A DNA stretch of 61,000 nt from Terriglobia bacterium (GTDB taxonomy: Bacteria; Acidobacteriota; Terriglobia; Acidiferrales; UBA7541). The notes beneath the pieces are model-generated. The model saw nothing but the letters and a program-made list of their open reading frames with translations. It ran no database searches and was not told where the DNA came from. The translations under genes and the position numbers were made by a program. Each line of letters starts with the position of its first letter. Position 1 is the stretch's first letter. The DNA lies in contig JAIMAG010000015.1 in NCBI GenBank assembly GCA_023512135.1, positions 1 through 61,000 of the forward strand, given 5' to 3'. Shown piece after piece: positions 42,138 to 51,736 of the stretch.

Positions 42138-43181
42138 ATGATGAGCAAGAACGGTTACAACTTTCGTTCGATCTTCAGTTTGTTTTCTTCGGACCTGGCC
42201 ATCGATCTGGGCACGGCGAATACGCTGGTCTACGCGCGCGGCAAGGGCATCGTGGTCAACGAACCTTCGATCGTAGCCATCAACAAAAATTCCGGCGAAG
42301 TGGTTGCCGTCGGTCGCGAAGCCAAGGAAATGCTGGGCCGCACGCCCGGCAATGTGGTGGCCATCAAGCCGATGAAGGACGGTGTCATCGCGGATTTCAA
42401 GGTCACCGAAAAAATGCTCACCTACTTCATCCAGAAGGCCCACAACCGCCGGGTGCTGGTCCATCCGCGCATCGTCATCGGCGTGCCGAGCGAAATTACT
42501 CCGGTCGAAAAGCGCGCCGTGCAGGACAGTGCGTACCGCGCCCGGGCCAGCGAAGTCTTCCTGGTGGAGCAGGCCATGGCTGCCGCCATCGGCGCCGGTC
42601 TGCCCATCGAAGAGCCTTCCGGCAACATGGTCGTAGACATCGGCGGCGGAACGACCGATATCGCCGTCATCTCCATGAGTGGCATCGTGTATTCCCGCTC
42701 GGTGCGCGTGGCCGGCAACGAAATGGACGAAGCCGTCATGCACTACCTGAAGCGGAAGTACAATCTGCTGGTCGGCGAGCGTACCGCCGAACAGATCAAA
42801 ATCGAGCTCGGCTCCGCCTATCCGCTCGAAAAGCCGATGACCATGGAGGTCAAGGGCCGCAATTTGATCGAGGGTGTGCCCCGCACCGTCACGATTGATG
42901 ACAGCGAAATCCGGGAGGCGCTCAGCGAATGCGTGGCCACCATTCTGAACGCGATTCGCGTGGCACTGGAACGTACCCCGCCGGAGCTTTCTGCCGATAT
43001 CAGCGACCGCGGCATTGTGCTCACCGGCGGGGGTGCGCTGCTGAAGAACCTCGACAAGCGCATCCGCGAAGAGACGGGTTTGCCCGTCTCCATCGCTGAC
43101 GACCCGCTGGCTTCGGTCGTGCTCGGCACCGGCAAGATGCTCAGCGATTTCCGGCTCCTGCGCCAGGTGTGCATCGACTAG
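42138..43181 (+). CDS. mreB: Rod-shape-determining actin homologue MreB
   Basis: A 347-residue cytoskeletal ATPase that organises lateral-wall synthesis. Phosphate-1 motif IDLGTANTLVYARGKGIVVN, phosphate-2 motif VVDIGGGTTDIAVISMSG, and the adenosine motif VLTGGGALLKNLDKRI are all present. The start is one of two adjacent ATG codons at 42138/42141 behind GAGG. It is the first gene of the mreBCD-mrdA-rodA cluster, 125 bases after the FecR-domain gene. Confidence 0.97.
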   Translation: MMSKNGYNFRSIFSLFSSDLAIDLGTANTLVYARGKGIVVNEPSIVAINKNSGEVVAVGREAKEMLGRTPGNVVAIKPMKDGVIADFKVTEKMLTYFIQKAHNRRVLVHPRIVIGVPSEITPVEKRAVQDSAYRARASEVFLVEQAMAAAIGAGLPIEEPSGNMVVDIGGGTTDIAVISMSGIVYSRSVRVAGNEMDEAVMHYLKRKYNLLVGERTAEQIKIELGSAYPLEKPMTMEVKGRNLIEGVPRTVTIDDSEIREALSECVATILNAIRVALERTPPELSADISDRGIVLTGGGALLKNLDKRIREETGLPVSIADDPLASVVLGTGKMLSDFRLLRQVCID

Positions 43182-43244
43182 GGGACGGCTGCCGCGGCCC
43201 GGCCACTAGCTGCCGGCCTGCTCTCGCGGCGGCGGGGAACAGCC

Positions 43245-44138
43245 ATGCTGCCGATCACCTCTCGACATCGCCCGCTCGTTGTGCTCGCCGCCACCCTGCT
43301 GGCTCAGGTGTTGCTGCTCGCTGTGCAGATCAAGCGCGATCAGGACGTGCGCCTGATCCGCGTCTGGGCCGTGCGCCTGATCACGCCGGTGCAGGACGCT
43401 GCCTCCTGGACCTGGGCCAAGCTGACGGGAGCCTGGCAGGGTTACGTCGCCCTCCGCGGCACGTACCGCGAAAACCAGGCCCTGCACCAGGAAAACCAGC
43501 AACTCAAACTCCGTCTGGCTCAATTGGAAGCCCGCGCTGCTGAAGCCGAACGTCTGGCCGCCCTGCTCGACTTCCGCCACAACTACCCGGACTATCCCAT
43601 GGTCTTTGCCCGCGTCATCGGGGCTTCGGTGGACCGAGGCAGCCGCATCTTCTTCATTGACCGTGGCAGCTCCGATGGCCTCGCCAAGGCTATGCCGGTG
43701 ATTACCCCCGATGGCGTGGTCGGCAGAGTGGAACAGGTGTTTGCCGGTACGGCGCAGGTATTGCTGCTGACGGACAAGGAAAGCGGTGTCGGCGCCATGC
43801 TGGAAACTTCGCGAACCCAGGGCGTCATTCGCGGCAGCGGCGCGCCCACGCTCACGCTGGACTACATCGTCAACGAGCAGCCGGTCGCCGTAGGCGAGCG
43901 CGTGCTCACCTCGGGCCAAGATCGGATTTTCCCCAAGGGCCTGCCGATCGGCACCGTGCTCCAGGTTGAGCCCGGCACCGAGCTGCGCAGCCCGTTTCAG
44001 AAAATTGTCGTGCGTCCTTCGGCGCGGCTGGATCAACTGGAAGAGGTCATCGTCCTGCTCTCCCGCGAGGAGTTGGTGCCGGCCGAACCCCGGGCCGCTT
44101 TGCCCGCCGAATCCCGTCCGGCAGGGCCGCCGCAATGA
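43245..44138 (+). CDS. mreC: Rod-shape-determining protein MreC
   Basis: A 297-residue bitopic protein. A membrane helix (LVVLAATLLAQVLLLAVQI, about 10-28) leads into a coiled coil (70-110, ENQALHQENQQLKLRLAQLE). The beta-rich periplasmic domain follows with VIGASVDRGSRIFFIDRGSS, then VGRVEQVFAGTAQVLLLTD. MreC links MreB inside to the PBP2/RodA synthase outside. The C-terminal 20 residues are Pro/Ala-rich. It lies 63 bases after mreB. Confidence 0.95.
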   Translation: MLPITSRHRPLVVLAATLLAQVLLLAVQIKRDQDVRLIRVWAVRLITPVQDAASWTWAKLTGAWQGYVALRGTYRENQALHQENQQLKLRLAQLEARAAEAERLAALLDFRHNYPDYPMVFARVIGASVDRGSRIFFIDRGSSDGLAKAMPVITPDGVVGRVEQVFAGTAQVLLLTDKESGVGAMLETSRTQGVIRGSGAPTLTLDYIVNEQPVAVGERVLTSGQDRIFPKGLPIGTVLQVEPGTELRSPFQKIVVRPSARLDQLEEVIVLLSREELVPAEPRAALPAESRPAGPPQ

Positions 44139-44168
44139 GTTGTACCCGCCGTGGCGGAAGCCTCTGAC

Positions 44169-44687
44169 ATGATGCCCCACGCACAAAGCGAACCGCACAT
44201 CGAAGTGCACAAGTTTCATCCGGGTGTGGTTGCTGGCGCCGTCTTTCTGGCGCTGGTGCTGGAGGTGTTTCTTCCCCGGCTGCTGCCCCGCGGTGCCGAG
44301 TACGTCGAACTGCCGTTTCTGGTCACACTCTACTTTGGCCTCAGCCGTCGCAACCCGATTACCGGCCTGCTGCTCGGCATGATCATTGGCCTGCTCCAGG
44401 ACGGCCTCACCGGTCGTCTGATTGGTCTGTTTGGCCTGGCGAAAACCGTGGTCGGTTTCGGCGCTTCCTCGATCGGCGGGCGGATTGACGTGGATCACCC
44501 GCTGGCCCGGCTGGTGCTGGCTGGCCTGTTCTACCTGATTCACGAAGGCGTGCTCGAAGTGGCCCAGCGATTGCTGCTCGGTGAAGCCAGTGCCTTCCTG
44601 ACAACACACCTGCTGCTGGCCACGCTGCTGAATGCACTGCTGGCTGTGCTGTTCTTCCCGGCCTTGGACCGCCTGCGCCGCACCTGA
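44169..44687 (+). CDS. mreD: Rod-shape-determining protein MreD
   Basis: A 172-residue polytopic membrane protein with about five helices, beginning after a polar N-terminus (AGAVFLALVLEVFLPRLLP). It contains the MreD-like segment NPITGLLLGMIIGLLQDGLT and ends in VLFFPALDRLRRT. The adjacent GTG at 44151 is an alternative start. Its place directly between mreC and mrdA confirms the assignment. Confidence 0.9.
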   Translation: MMPHAQSEPHIEVHKFHPGVVAGAVFLALVLEVFLPRLLPRGAEYVELPFLVTLYFGLSRRNPITGLLLGMIIGLLQDGLTGRLIGLFGLAKTVVGFGASSIGGRIDVDHPLARLVLAGLFYLIHEGVLEVAQRLLLGEASAFLTTHLLLATLLNALLAVLFFPALDRLRRT

Positions 44688-44764
44688 CCTTCCGGCCAAT
44701 CGCCAAAACGCCACTGTTCGACTGGGCAAAACGGTTGCACCAGAATGAGGCAAGTGGTAGCTTG

Positions 44765-46801
44765 ATGCCGCTTCCGCGGGTTGGCCGCCCGGCCCCGCCC
44801 GCCATCGGTCAGCGGAAACGGAGCAACAGCGTGTCGTACTGGTTTGGCAACGAGCATCGGCTCCCGCAGTCGCGGCTGACGTTCCTGGCTTATCTGCTCG
44901 TTGGACTGTTTGTTGTTTTGGTGCTCGGCTACTGGAAGCTGCAGGTGCTCGAAGCCGACTATTACGCGGAGCTGGCCGAGCGCAATCGCATCCGCACGGT
45001 ACCCATCAATGCGCCCCGCGGGAAAATTCTCGACCGCGAAGGGCGCGTCCTGGTGGATAACTATCCTTCGTTCAGCATTCTGCTGCTTCGCGACGACCGG
45101 GGAGAAATCGAACGCACACTGCCGCAGATTGCCGCCGGCTTGAACATTCCGGAGGAGGAGATTCGCGCTCGCTTGGAAGCAGCGCGCCACGAGCCACAAT
45201 TCCGTCCGATCGTGCTCAAGCACGAAGCTACCCCCGCCGACATTGCGTTCATCGAAGCCCATCGCCGGGACCTGACGGCGCTCGAGCTGCTGATGGTGTA
45301 TCGCCGTCGCTACCCCCGCGACGGCTTTCTGGCCCACGTGATTGGCTATGTGGGCGAAGCCAGCGAGCAGCAAATCGAACGCAGCGGCGGCCGCCTGCGC
45401 CCGGGCGACATCGTCGGCAAGGCCGGTTTGGAGCGCCAGTACAACGACATCCTGATGGGCACGGATGGCCTGCGTCGCCTGGTGGTCAACAGCCTCGGGC
45501 GTGAAGTCGGCCGGCTCGACGAAAAAGAAGCCATCCCGGGCCAGCCCATCGAAATCACGATTGACTACGACCTGCAACTGGTTGCCGAAGCCGGCTTGGC
45601 CGGCCGCAAGGGAGCAGTGGTCGCCCTCGACCCGCGCACCGGCGAGGTGCTGGCCATGGTCAGCCATCCGGCTCCAGACCTGAACTTGTTCGCCATTCGC
45701 ATTCCGCCGGAAGAGTGGCGTCGCCTCAACGAAGACCCCGACCGGCCCATGCTGAACCGCGCCATTCAGGCGCAACTGGCCCCGGGTTCCGTCTTCAAGA
45801 TCATGATGGGCGCCGCCATGCTCGAATCGGGTATTCTGCCGGAGCGGTTCAGTGTTTTCTGTCCGGGTTTTGGTGTCTTCTACGGCCGCACCTTCCGCTG
45901 CTGGGAAAAGGAAGGTCACGGACAGGTGGATCTGCATCGCGCAATTGTTCGTTCCTGCGACGTCTTCTTCTACAACGTCGGCCAGCGCCTGGGGATCGAT
46001 CGCATTGCCTTCTACGCCCAGCAACTGGGTTTGGGCCGCCGCACCGGCATTGACCTGCCCGGGGAAGAAGCCGGTCTGGTGCCTTCCTCGGAATGGAAGC
46101 AGCGTGCGCTGAAACAGCCCTGGTATGCCGGCGAAACCATTTCGGTGGCCATCGGCCAGGGTGCCACAACGTCGACGCCCCTGCAGCTCGCTTACTCGAT
46201 CGGCGGCATCGCTTCGGGGGGCGTGTTCCGCCAGCCGCACCTGCTGAAAAACTACAGCCCGGTGGAAGAGATCCGTTTCCCGCTGGCTGAGCGCACCGTG
46301 CAGAAATTGGCGCAGGGCATGTTCGGTGTGGTCAACGAGGATGGTACCGCACAGCGCTCTCGCATTGAGGGTGTGGAGTTTTGCGGGAAGACCGGCACCT
46401 CGCAGTTGATCAGCTTTGATACCCTGCGCCGGTTGGGCGGGCATCTGGCTCGGCGTTTCACGGAGAATGCCTGGTTCGTTGGCTATGCGCCGCGGGTCAA
46501 TCCAGAAATTGTCGTGGCCGTGCTGGTCGAGCACGGCGAGCATGGCTCCAGCGCTGCTGCGCCGATTGCCCGCGATGTGGTCAAAGCGTATTACGACAAG
46601 AAGAGTGCCCGCGAAGGGCAGCGATACACGGTCGAGCTGCGCCACCACGACCCCGAGCAGGCGCCGATGATCGCCGAGCTGCAGCCGCGGCCGGCTCCGG
46701 AGTCAGCCTCGTCCGGTGCGTCCCGCACGCCGGCAGCTTCCCGGAGACAGCCTGCCGAGCCGAGTGCTGCGCGCCGCTCGACCGATCCCGGGACCCGATG
46801 A
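44765..46801 (+). CDS. mrdA: Penicillin-binding protein 2 (elongasome transpeptidase)
   Basis: A 678-residue class B transpeptidase that cross-links lateral-wall peptidoglycan. One membrane segment (LTFLAYLLVGLFVVLVLGYW) is followed by the dimerisation/pedestal domain and then the transpeptidase domain. The active-site serine lies in APGSVFKIMM (SxxK), SCD in RSCDVFFYNV takes the SxN place, and KTG lies in FCGKTGTSQL. A Pro/Ala/Ser-rich tail of about 45 residues extends beyond the domain. The start is uncertain: ATG 44765 is chosen, with TTG 44735 and GTG 44831 as alternatives. The stop overlaps the rodA start (ATGA). Confidence 0.94.
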   Translation: MPLPRVGRPAPPAIGQRKRSNSVSYWFGNEHRLPQSRLTFLAYLLVGLFVVLVLGYWKLQVLEADYYAELAERNRIRTVPINAPRGKILDREGRVLVDNYPSFSILLLRDDRGEIERTLPQIAAGLNIPEEEIRARLEAARHEPQFRPIVLKHEATPADIAFIEAHRRDLTALELLMVYRRRYPRDGFLAHVIGYVGEASEQQIERSGGRLRPGDIVGKAGLERQYNDILMGTDGLRRLVVNSLGREVGRLDEKEAIPGQPIEITIDYDLQLVAEAGLAGRKGAVVALDPRTGEVLAMVSHPAPDLNLFAIRIPPEEWRRLNEDPDRPMLNRAIQAQLAPGSVFKIMMGAAMLESGILPERFSVFCPGFGVFYGRTFRCWEKEGHGQVDLHRAIVRSCDVFFYNVGQRLGIDRIAFYAQQLGLGRRTGIDLPGEEAGLVPSSEWKQRALKQPWYAGETISVAIGQGATTSTPLQLAYSIGGIASGGVFRQPHLLKNYSPVEEIRFPLAERTVQKLAQGMFGVVNEDGTAQRSRIEGVEFCGKTGTSQLISFDTLRRLGGHLARRFTENAWFVGYAPRVNPEIVVAVLVEHGEHGSSAAAPIARDVVKAYYDKKSAREGQRYTVELRHHDPEQAPMIAELQPRPAPESASSGASRTPAASRRQPAEPSAARRSTDPGTR

Positions 46802-47889
46802 GAGCCGAACGCATCAGCTTCCGCGACCTCGATTGGTGGCTGCTGGCCATTGCGCTGGCCATCTGCACGATCGGCATCCTCGAAATCTATTCCGCCACGC
46901 AGAACACTTCGCTGGCCGGCATGCACTGGCGGCAGACGGGTTGGGTGGCGCTGGGTTTGGTCGGCATGTTCCTTTTGGCCCGTGTGGATTACCATGCTGT
47001 GCTCGACCACGCTCCGCTGCTCTACCTGTTGAGCCTGGCCGCCCTGGTGGCGGTGCTGCTGTTTGGCGAAGCCCGCTACGGCGCCCGGAGCTGGATTTTC
47101 ATCGCCGGGCAGTCTTTGCAAGTGTCAGAGCTGGTGAAGTTGGTTATAATTGTTGTGTTGGCGCGCTTCTTCAGCGAAGTGCGTACCGACCAGCTCACGC
47201 TGGCAGACCTGGTCAAAGCCACCGTGCTGACCGCCGTGCCGCTCGGATTGATTCTGCTGCAGCCTGATTTCGGCACTGCGGTGATGATTCTGCCGGCGCT
47301 GGGTATCGGAGCCTTTTTGGCGGGACTGCAGTGGAAGCACGCTGTCGCTGCTTTTCTGATCGTGTTGCTGCTGCTGCCGGTGGGCTGGTCGTTGCTCAAA
47401 CCCTATCAGAAGGAGCGGATCTACACATTTTTCCGGCCCGAGGAGAACCCGCAGTCGGCCGGCTATCAGACCCTGCAGTCGAAGATTGCCGTCGGCTCGG
47501 GTGGCTTCTGGGGCAAGGGAATCGGCCAGGGCAGCCAGAATCAGTTGGGCTTTGTGCCCGTTCGATGGTCGGATTTTATCTTTGCTGCCGTGGCCGAGGA
47601 GTTGGGATTCAGCGGGGTGTTCATCACCCTGCTGCTTTTGCTGGCTTTGCTGCTGCGCCTGGTCCAGCATGCGCAACGTGCGGCCGATCGGGCCGGTATG
47701 TTCTTGGTCATGGGCGTGGCGGCAGTTTTAGGGATCCATGTGCTGTGGAATGTGGCCATGGTTATCGGCTATGTGCCGGTCACCGGTATCCCGCTGCCCC
47801 TGATGAGCTATGGCGGGTCGGCCACGCTGTTTGTGTTTCTCGCCCTGGGCTTGGTGATGAGCGTGCGCTTACGCCGCTTCGTGAATTGA
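46798..47889 (+). CDS. rodA: RodA, SEDS-family peptidoglycan polymerase
   Basis: A 363-residue integral membrane glycosyltransferase that works with PBP2. About ten membrane helices are visible. The SEDS signatures include SLQVSELVKLVIIVVLARFF, LLQPDFGTAVMILPALGIGA (with the catalytic-site Asp in QPDFGTA) and the C-terminal PLPLMSYGGSATLFVFLALG. The ATG overlaps the mrdA stop by four bases, so the pair is translationally coupled. The C-terminus ends RLRRFVN. Confidence 0.96.
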   Translation: MRAERISFRDLDWWLLAIALAICTIGILEIYSATQNTSLAGMHWRQTGWVALGLVGMFLLARVDYHAVLDHAPLLYLLSLAALVAVLLFGEARYGARSWIFIAGQSLQVSELVKLVIIVVLARFFSEVRTDQLTLADLVKATVLTAVPLGLILLQPDFGTAVMILPALGIGAFLAGLQWKHAVAAFLIVLLLLPVGWSLLKPYQKERIYTFFRPEENPQSAGYQTLQSKIAVGSGGFWGKGIGQGSQNQLGFVPVRWSDFIFAAVAEELGFSGVFITLLLLLALLLRLVQHAQRAADRAGMFLVMGVAAVLGIHVLWNVAMVIGYVPVTGIPLPLMSYGGSATLFVFLALGLVMSVRLRRFVN

Positions 47890-48080
47890 CCCTCGCGAAT
47901 GGCCTGCGCCCCTGCCCACGACCCGGGGCAGCTCGAATTCTGAAGAAGATCGAGGCCCGCATCGCGTGAGGGCGTATCCAAACAATTCGTTCCTGCCCTC
48001 CCCGGACTTCCCGGCCTTCGCCGAAGTCTGTGCGGCGGCGCGCCCCCGTAGCGCCCGCCCGTGCGCGCCAAGGAGTTTTC

Positions 48081-50696
48081 ATGTCGAAAGAACTGGTAAT
48101 CTCCGCGACCCCGCACGAAACGCGGGTCGCCATTGTCGAAGACGGTCAGCTTTGTGAGTTTTATGTAGAACGCGAAAAAGAATTTGCCCTGGTCGGTAGC
48201 ATCTACAAAGGCCGTGTGACCCGCGTGCTTCCCGGCATGCAGTCGGCCTTTGTGGACATCGGCCTGGATGGCGACGCCTTCCTCTACGTCAGCGACTTCC
48301 TCGAAGACTTGGAAGAATACGACCAGATCGTCAACACGGTCGAAGAAAAAATCCAGAAAATGGAACAACAGGGAGGCCAGGTCTTCCCGCAGACGGCCAA
48401 CGGCACGGTTCTCGAGCCGCCTGAAGTCACCGGGCCCGATACGCCCGCAGCTCCCCCGGCAGCGGAATCCCCAGCGCCGAACCAGTACAGCAGTCCCCGC
48501 GGCGGCTACGAAAATCGCCGCTTCTCGCGCGGGCGGGACCGCGGTGGTCGCGGCCGTGGCGGACGCCGCCGCGGCCGTTGGGACCGTCGCGGCCCGCGCG
48601 GCCGGGAACTGCCGTCTTCGAAATTTGTCCAGCACGGCTACGAATCTCCCGGTGACTACGAGCCGGTCATCCTCCCGGGTGAGTCGCTGGCCAAATACAA
48701 AGACCGCATCCCGGCTCCGCCGCCCGAAGAGCCTGCTGTCCCATCCGAGCAGCCCGCGGCAGTCGCTCCGGAAGAGCTTTCCCCCGCCGACCTCCCTGCC
48801 GTGACCGAGCCGAATTCCGCAGCCGCGCCTCCGGCTCCGGAGTCAGCTGCGGCGGCGCAAGTTTTCCCGGCTTCCGAGCCGGTTGCTGAGGCGGTCGCAG
48901 AGTTCGCTCCGCAGACCGAATCGCTCACTGCGTCTGCGCCGCAAGCTGTGCCCGTCGTTGCACCGCCGGAGCCGGTTGTGCACGAGCCTCCTGCTTTCGT
49001 CCCTGAGTCCGACTGGCCCATCAGCGCGCCCGCCGCCGAATCCTTCGCTGTTGCGGAACCGGCTGCGACGGAGACGGAATCTGCCTCCACAGCGGAAGAA
49101 GAGGCAGCCGGACAGGCCTCTGCCGAGCTCGAAGAAGGCGAAGCCGGGGCACTGGCCGCACAACTGGCGGAGGCGCGGCGCGAAGAGCTCGAACAGGAAA
49201 CCGAGCTCGAAACCGAAGAACTGGCGGAAGCCGCCTATGCCGATTTCGGAGAAGAGGCTGCCGAAGGCGAGGAAGCGTTGTCGGAAAATGGCGCGACCGA
49301 GGCCGGTGCGCTTCTCGTCGAGACCGAAGAAGCCCCGCCGGAATCGGCCCCGGACGAGGCCGGCACGGCCGAGCGCTCCGTGCGTGTCCAGCATGACCGC
49401 AGCATGCGTTTCCAGCGCCCGGCGCACCGGGAAGACCGTCGTACGGCTCGTGCGCGTTTCCGTCCCCGGCCGCAGCGCGTGCCCCGCCGCACGCAATCCA
49501 TCAGCGAGCTGCTCAAGCCGGGGCAGGAGATCATCGTTCAGATTGCGAAAGAGCCGCTCGGCAAGAAGGGCGCACGGATCACCAGCCACATCGCGCTGCC
49601 CGGACGCTACCTGGTGTACATGCCCACACTGGATCACATCGGCGTCTCCCGCAAGATCAGCTCTGCAGAACAGCGTGCCCGCCTGCGCCAGTTGCTGCGC
49701 GAATTGAAGGGCAACCTCCCGGGCGGCTTTATCGTGCGCACCGCCGCCGCAACGGCCAGTGAAGAAGAGTTGCGCGCCGATGTGGAATTTCTGGGCCATC
49801 TCTGGCAGGAAATCCGCCAGCGCGCCGAAGAGCGCCGCGCCCCCGCGCTGCTCCACCGCGACCTGAACCTGGTCGAGCGCGTCCTCCGCGATCAGTTGAG
49901 CGGCGACTTCACCGCCATCTGGGTGGACAACGAGGAAGAATTCACCCGCGTCGTCGAGTTCGTCAATCGCTTCCAGCCTAAGCTGGTGAATCGCGTCAAA
50001 CTCTACTCGAAGGAAACTCCCATCTTCGAAGAGTTCGGCATCCAGGCGGAAATCGACAAGGCGTTGCGCCCGAAGGTGTGGTTGAAATCGGGTGGCTACA
50101 TCGTCATCAATCACACCGAAGCACTCGTGGCCATCGATGTGAACACCGGCAAGTTCGTCGGCAAAGGCTCCACGCGACTGGAAGACACCATCGTCAAAAC
50201 GAATCTCGAAGCGGTCAAGGAGATCGTGCGCCAGATCCGCCTGCGCGACCTGGGCGGCATCATTGTGATCGACTTCATCGATATGGAGGAGCGTAAGAAC
50301 CGGAACAAAGTCATGCAGGCGCTCGAAGAAGCGCTGCGCAGCGACAAAGCGCCCTCCAAGGTGCTCTCCTTTAACGAATTCGGTCTGGTGGCCATCACGC
50401 GCAAGCGCACCAAGCAGGCGCTGGAGCGCATGCTCACCCAGCCCTGTCCGTACTGCTCCGGCTCCGGCATGGTCAAGTCCATCCCGACCATCTGCTACGA
50501 AATCCAGATGGAGGCGCGGAAGATGGCGCCCGAGCTGGACGGCAACAGCATCACCCTGCGGGTCCATCCGGAAATTGCCAAGGCCCTGAAGACTCGCGAG
50601 TCCATCCTGGTCGAAGAGCTCGAGCAGTGGACGCGCAAGAGCGTAATCATCCAGTCTGACCCCACGCTCCATTGGGAGCAATACGATATCTACTGA
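48081..50696 (+). CDS. Ribonuclease E/G with a very long insertion in the S1 domain
   Basis: An 871-residue endoribonuclease for RNA decay and rRNA processing, starting at ATG 48081 after AAGGAG. Residues 1-80 are the start of the RNase E/G fold (TRVAIVEDGQLCEFYVEREK, then GSIYKGRVTRVLPGMQSAFV). About 390 residues follow that are rich in Ala, Glu, Pro and Arg (95-472), including an RGR/GGR-rich basic patch near 150-175. Only then does the S1 domain resume with LKPGQEIIVQIAKEPLGKKG. The catalytic metal aspartates lie in VAIDVNTGKFVGKG and GGIIVIDFIDME, and the zinc-link cysteines in PCPYCSGSG. There is no C-terminal degradosome scaffold, so the insertion may take its place. Confidence 0.92.
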   Translation: MSKELVISATPHETRVAIVEDGQLCEFYVEREKEFALVGSIYKGRVTRVLPGMQSAFVDIGLDGDAFLYVSDFLEDLEEYDQIVNTVEEKIQKMEQQGGQVFPQTANGTVLEPPEVTGPDTPAAPPAAESPAPNQYSSPRGGYENRRFSRGRDRGGRGRGGRRRGRWDRRGPRGRELPSSKFVQHGYESPGDYEPVILPGESLAKYKDRIPAPPPEEPAVPSEQPAAVAPEELSPADLPAVTEPNSAAAPPAPESAAAAQVFPASEPVAEAVAEFAPQTESLTASAPQAVPVVAPPEPVVHEPPAFVPESDWPISAPAAESFAVAEPAATETESASTAEEEAAGQASAELEEGEAGALAAQLAEARREELEQETELETEELAEAAYADFGEEAAEGEEALSENGATEAGALLVETEEAPPESAPDEAGTAERSVRVQHDRSMRFQRPAHREDRRTARARFRPRPQRVPRRTQSISELLKPGQEIIVQIAKEPLGKKGARITSHIALPGRYLVYMPTLDHIGVSRKISSAEQRARLRQLLRELKGNLPGGFIVRTAAATASEEELRADVEFLGHLWQEIRQRAEERRAPALLHRDLNLVERVLRDQLSGDFTAIWVDNEEEFTRVVEFVNRFQPKLVNRVKLYSKETPIFEEFGIQAEIDKALRPKVWLKSGGYIVINHTEALVAIDVNTGKFVGKGSTRLEDTIVKTNLEAVKEIVRQIRLRDLGGIIVIDFIDMEERKNRNKVMQALEEALRSDKAPSKVLSFNEFGLVAITRKRTKQALERMLTQPCPYCSGSGMVKSIPTICYEIQMEARKMAPELDGNSITLRVHPEIAKALKTRESILVEELEQWTRKSVIIQSDPTLHWEQYDIY

Positions 50697-50794
50697 ATTC
50701 GGGCCGGCAAGCTGCCGACTGTGCTCGCGGCAGCAGACGCCGGCTCGTCGTGTTATCATGCCCGCGGAGTGAACATCGCCCTCGGGAGCGTACC

Positions 50795-51736
50795 TTGGCT
50801 GCTCGACTGTTACTCGGCACCGTCATCCGCGATCAAATCTACGCTGAATTGCAGGAAGAAATCGCTGCACTCCGCGCCGTCGGCGTCGAACCTTGCTTGG
50901 CGGCCGTGCTCGTGGGTGACCACCCGGCCTCCAAGCTCTATGTGAACAGCAAAATCGCGGCCTGTGCCCGGCTGGGATTGCGCAGCGAACTCCACACCCC
51001 GCCCGCCTCGGTCTCCACGGAGGAGCTACTGGACCTGGTCGCCGAGCTCAATCGCCGCGAGGAAGTCGATGGCATTCTGGTTCAGTTGCCCCTGCCGCCG
51101 CAGGTGGATGCGAAACGCATCCTCGACGCGGTCGACCCCGCCAAAGACGTGGACGGCTTCCATCCCATCAACGTCGGCCGTCTGGTGGCAGGACGCCCCC
51201 ATCTGGTGGCCTGCACGCCGGCCGGCATCATGGAGCTGCTGCGTCGCTACGAGATTCCGCTCGCCGGTGCCAGCGCAGTCGTGCTGGGCCGCAGCGACAT
51301 TGTGGGCAAGCCGATGGCTTTGTTGCTGCTGCACGCCCACGCCACGGTGACCATTTGTCATTCGAAAACGCGCCAGTTGCCCGAAGTCACCCGCCGCGCC
51401 GACCTGGTCGTCGCCGCCATGGGCCGCGCTGCCCTGGTCACCCCGGACTACATCCGTCCGGGGGCTACCGTCATTGACGTCGGGCAGAACGTCGTTACCG
51501 ACGCCGCGGAAGCAGAACGCATCTTTGCCCGCGCGCCCGACCGGCTGAACACCTTCCGCGAGAAGGGCCAGGTTCTGGTGGGCGATGTGCACCCCGATGT
51601 CGCTGAGGTCGCCGGCGCCATCACGCCGGTGCCGGGCGGGGTGGGTCCGCTGACGATTGCCCAGCTGATGAGCAATACCGTCCGCGCCGCCCGACTCCGC
51701 CGCGGCGCCGCCACAGCCGCTTCGGCGCGACGCTGA
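50795..51736 (+). CDS. folD: Methylenetetrahydrofolate dehydrogenase/cyclohydrolase
   Basis: A 313-residue bifunctional enzyme of one-carbon metabolism. It interconverts methylene-, methenyl- and formyl-tetrahydrofolate with NADP. TTG 50795 is taken as start because GGGAG precedes it and homology-like sequence (ARLLLGTVIRDQIYAELQ) begins there. The catalytic lysine lies in YVNSKIAACARLG. The folate motif VDGILVQLPLPPQVD, DPAKDVDGFHPINVGRL, the nucleotide loop GRSDIVGKPMALLLL and PVPGGVGPLTIAQLM are intact. A TATCAT box (50754-50759) may be its -10. The stop overlaps the coaE start (TGATG). Confidence 0.95.
   Translation: MAARLLLGTVIRDQIYAELQEEIAALRAVGVEPCLAAVLVGDHPASKLYVNSKIAACARLGLRSELHTPPASVSTEELLDLVAELNRREEVDGILVQLPLPPQVDAKRILDAVDPAKDVDGFHPINVGRLVAGRPHLVACTPAGIMELLRRYEIPLAGASAVVLGRSDIVGKPMALLLLHAHATVTICHSKTRQLPEVTRRADLVVAAMGRAALVTPDYIRPGATVIDVGQNVVTDAAEAERIFARAPDRLNTFREKGQVLVGDVHPDVAEVAGAITPVPGGVGPLTIAQLMSNTVRAARLRRGAATAASARR

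Noticed and set aside
48843-50759. Long minus-strand frame opposite RNase E/G, and a similar one opposite mrdA (44540-46648)
   Set aside because: Both are antisense shadows of genes with complete catalytic motifs and lack any recognisable fold.
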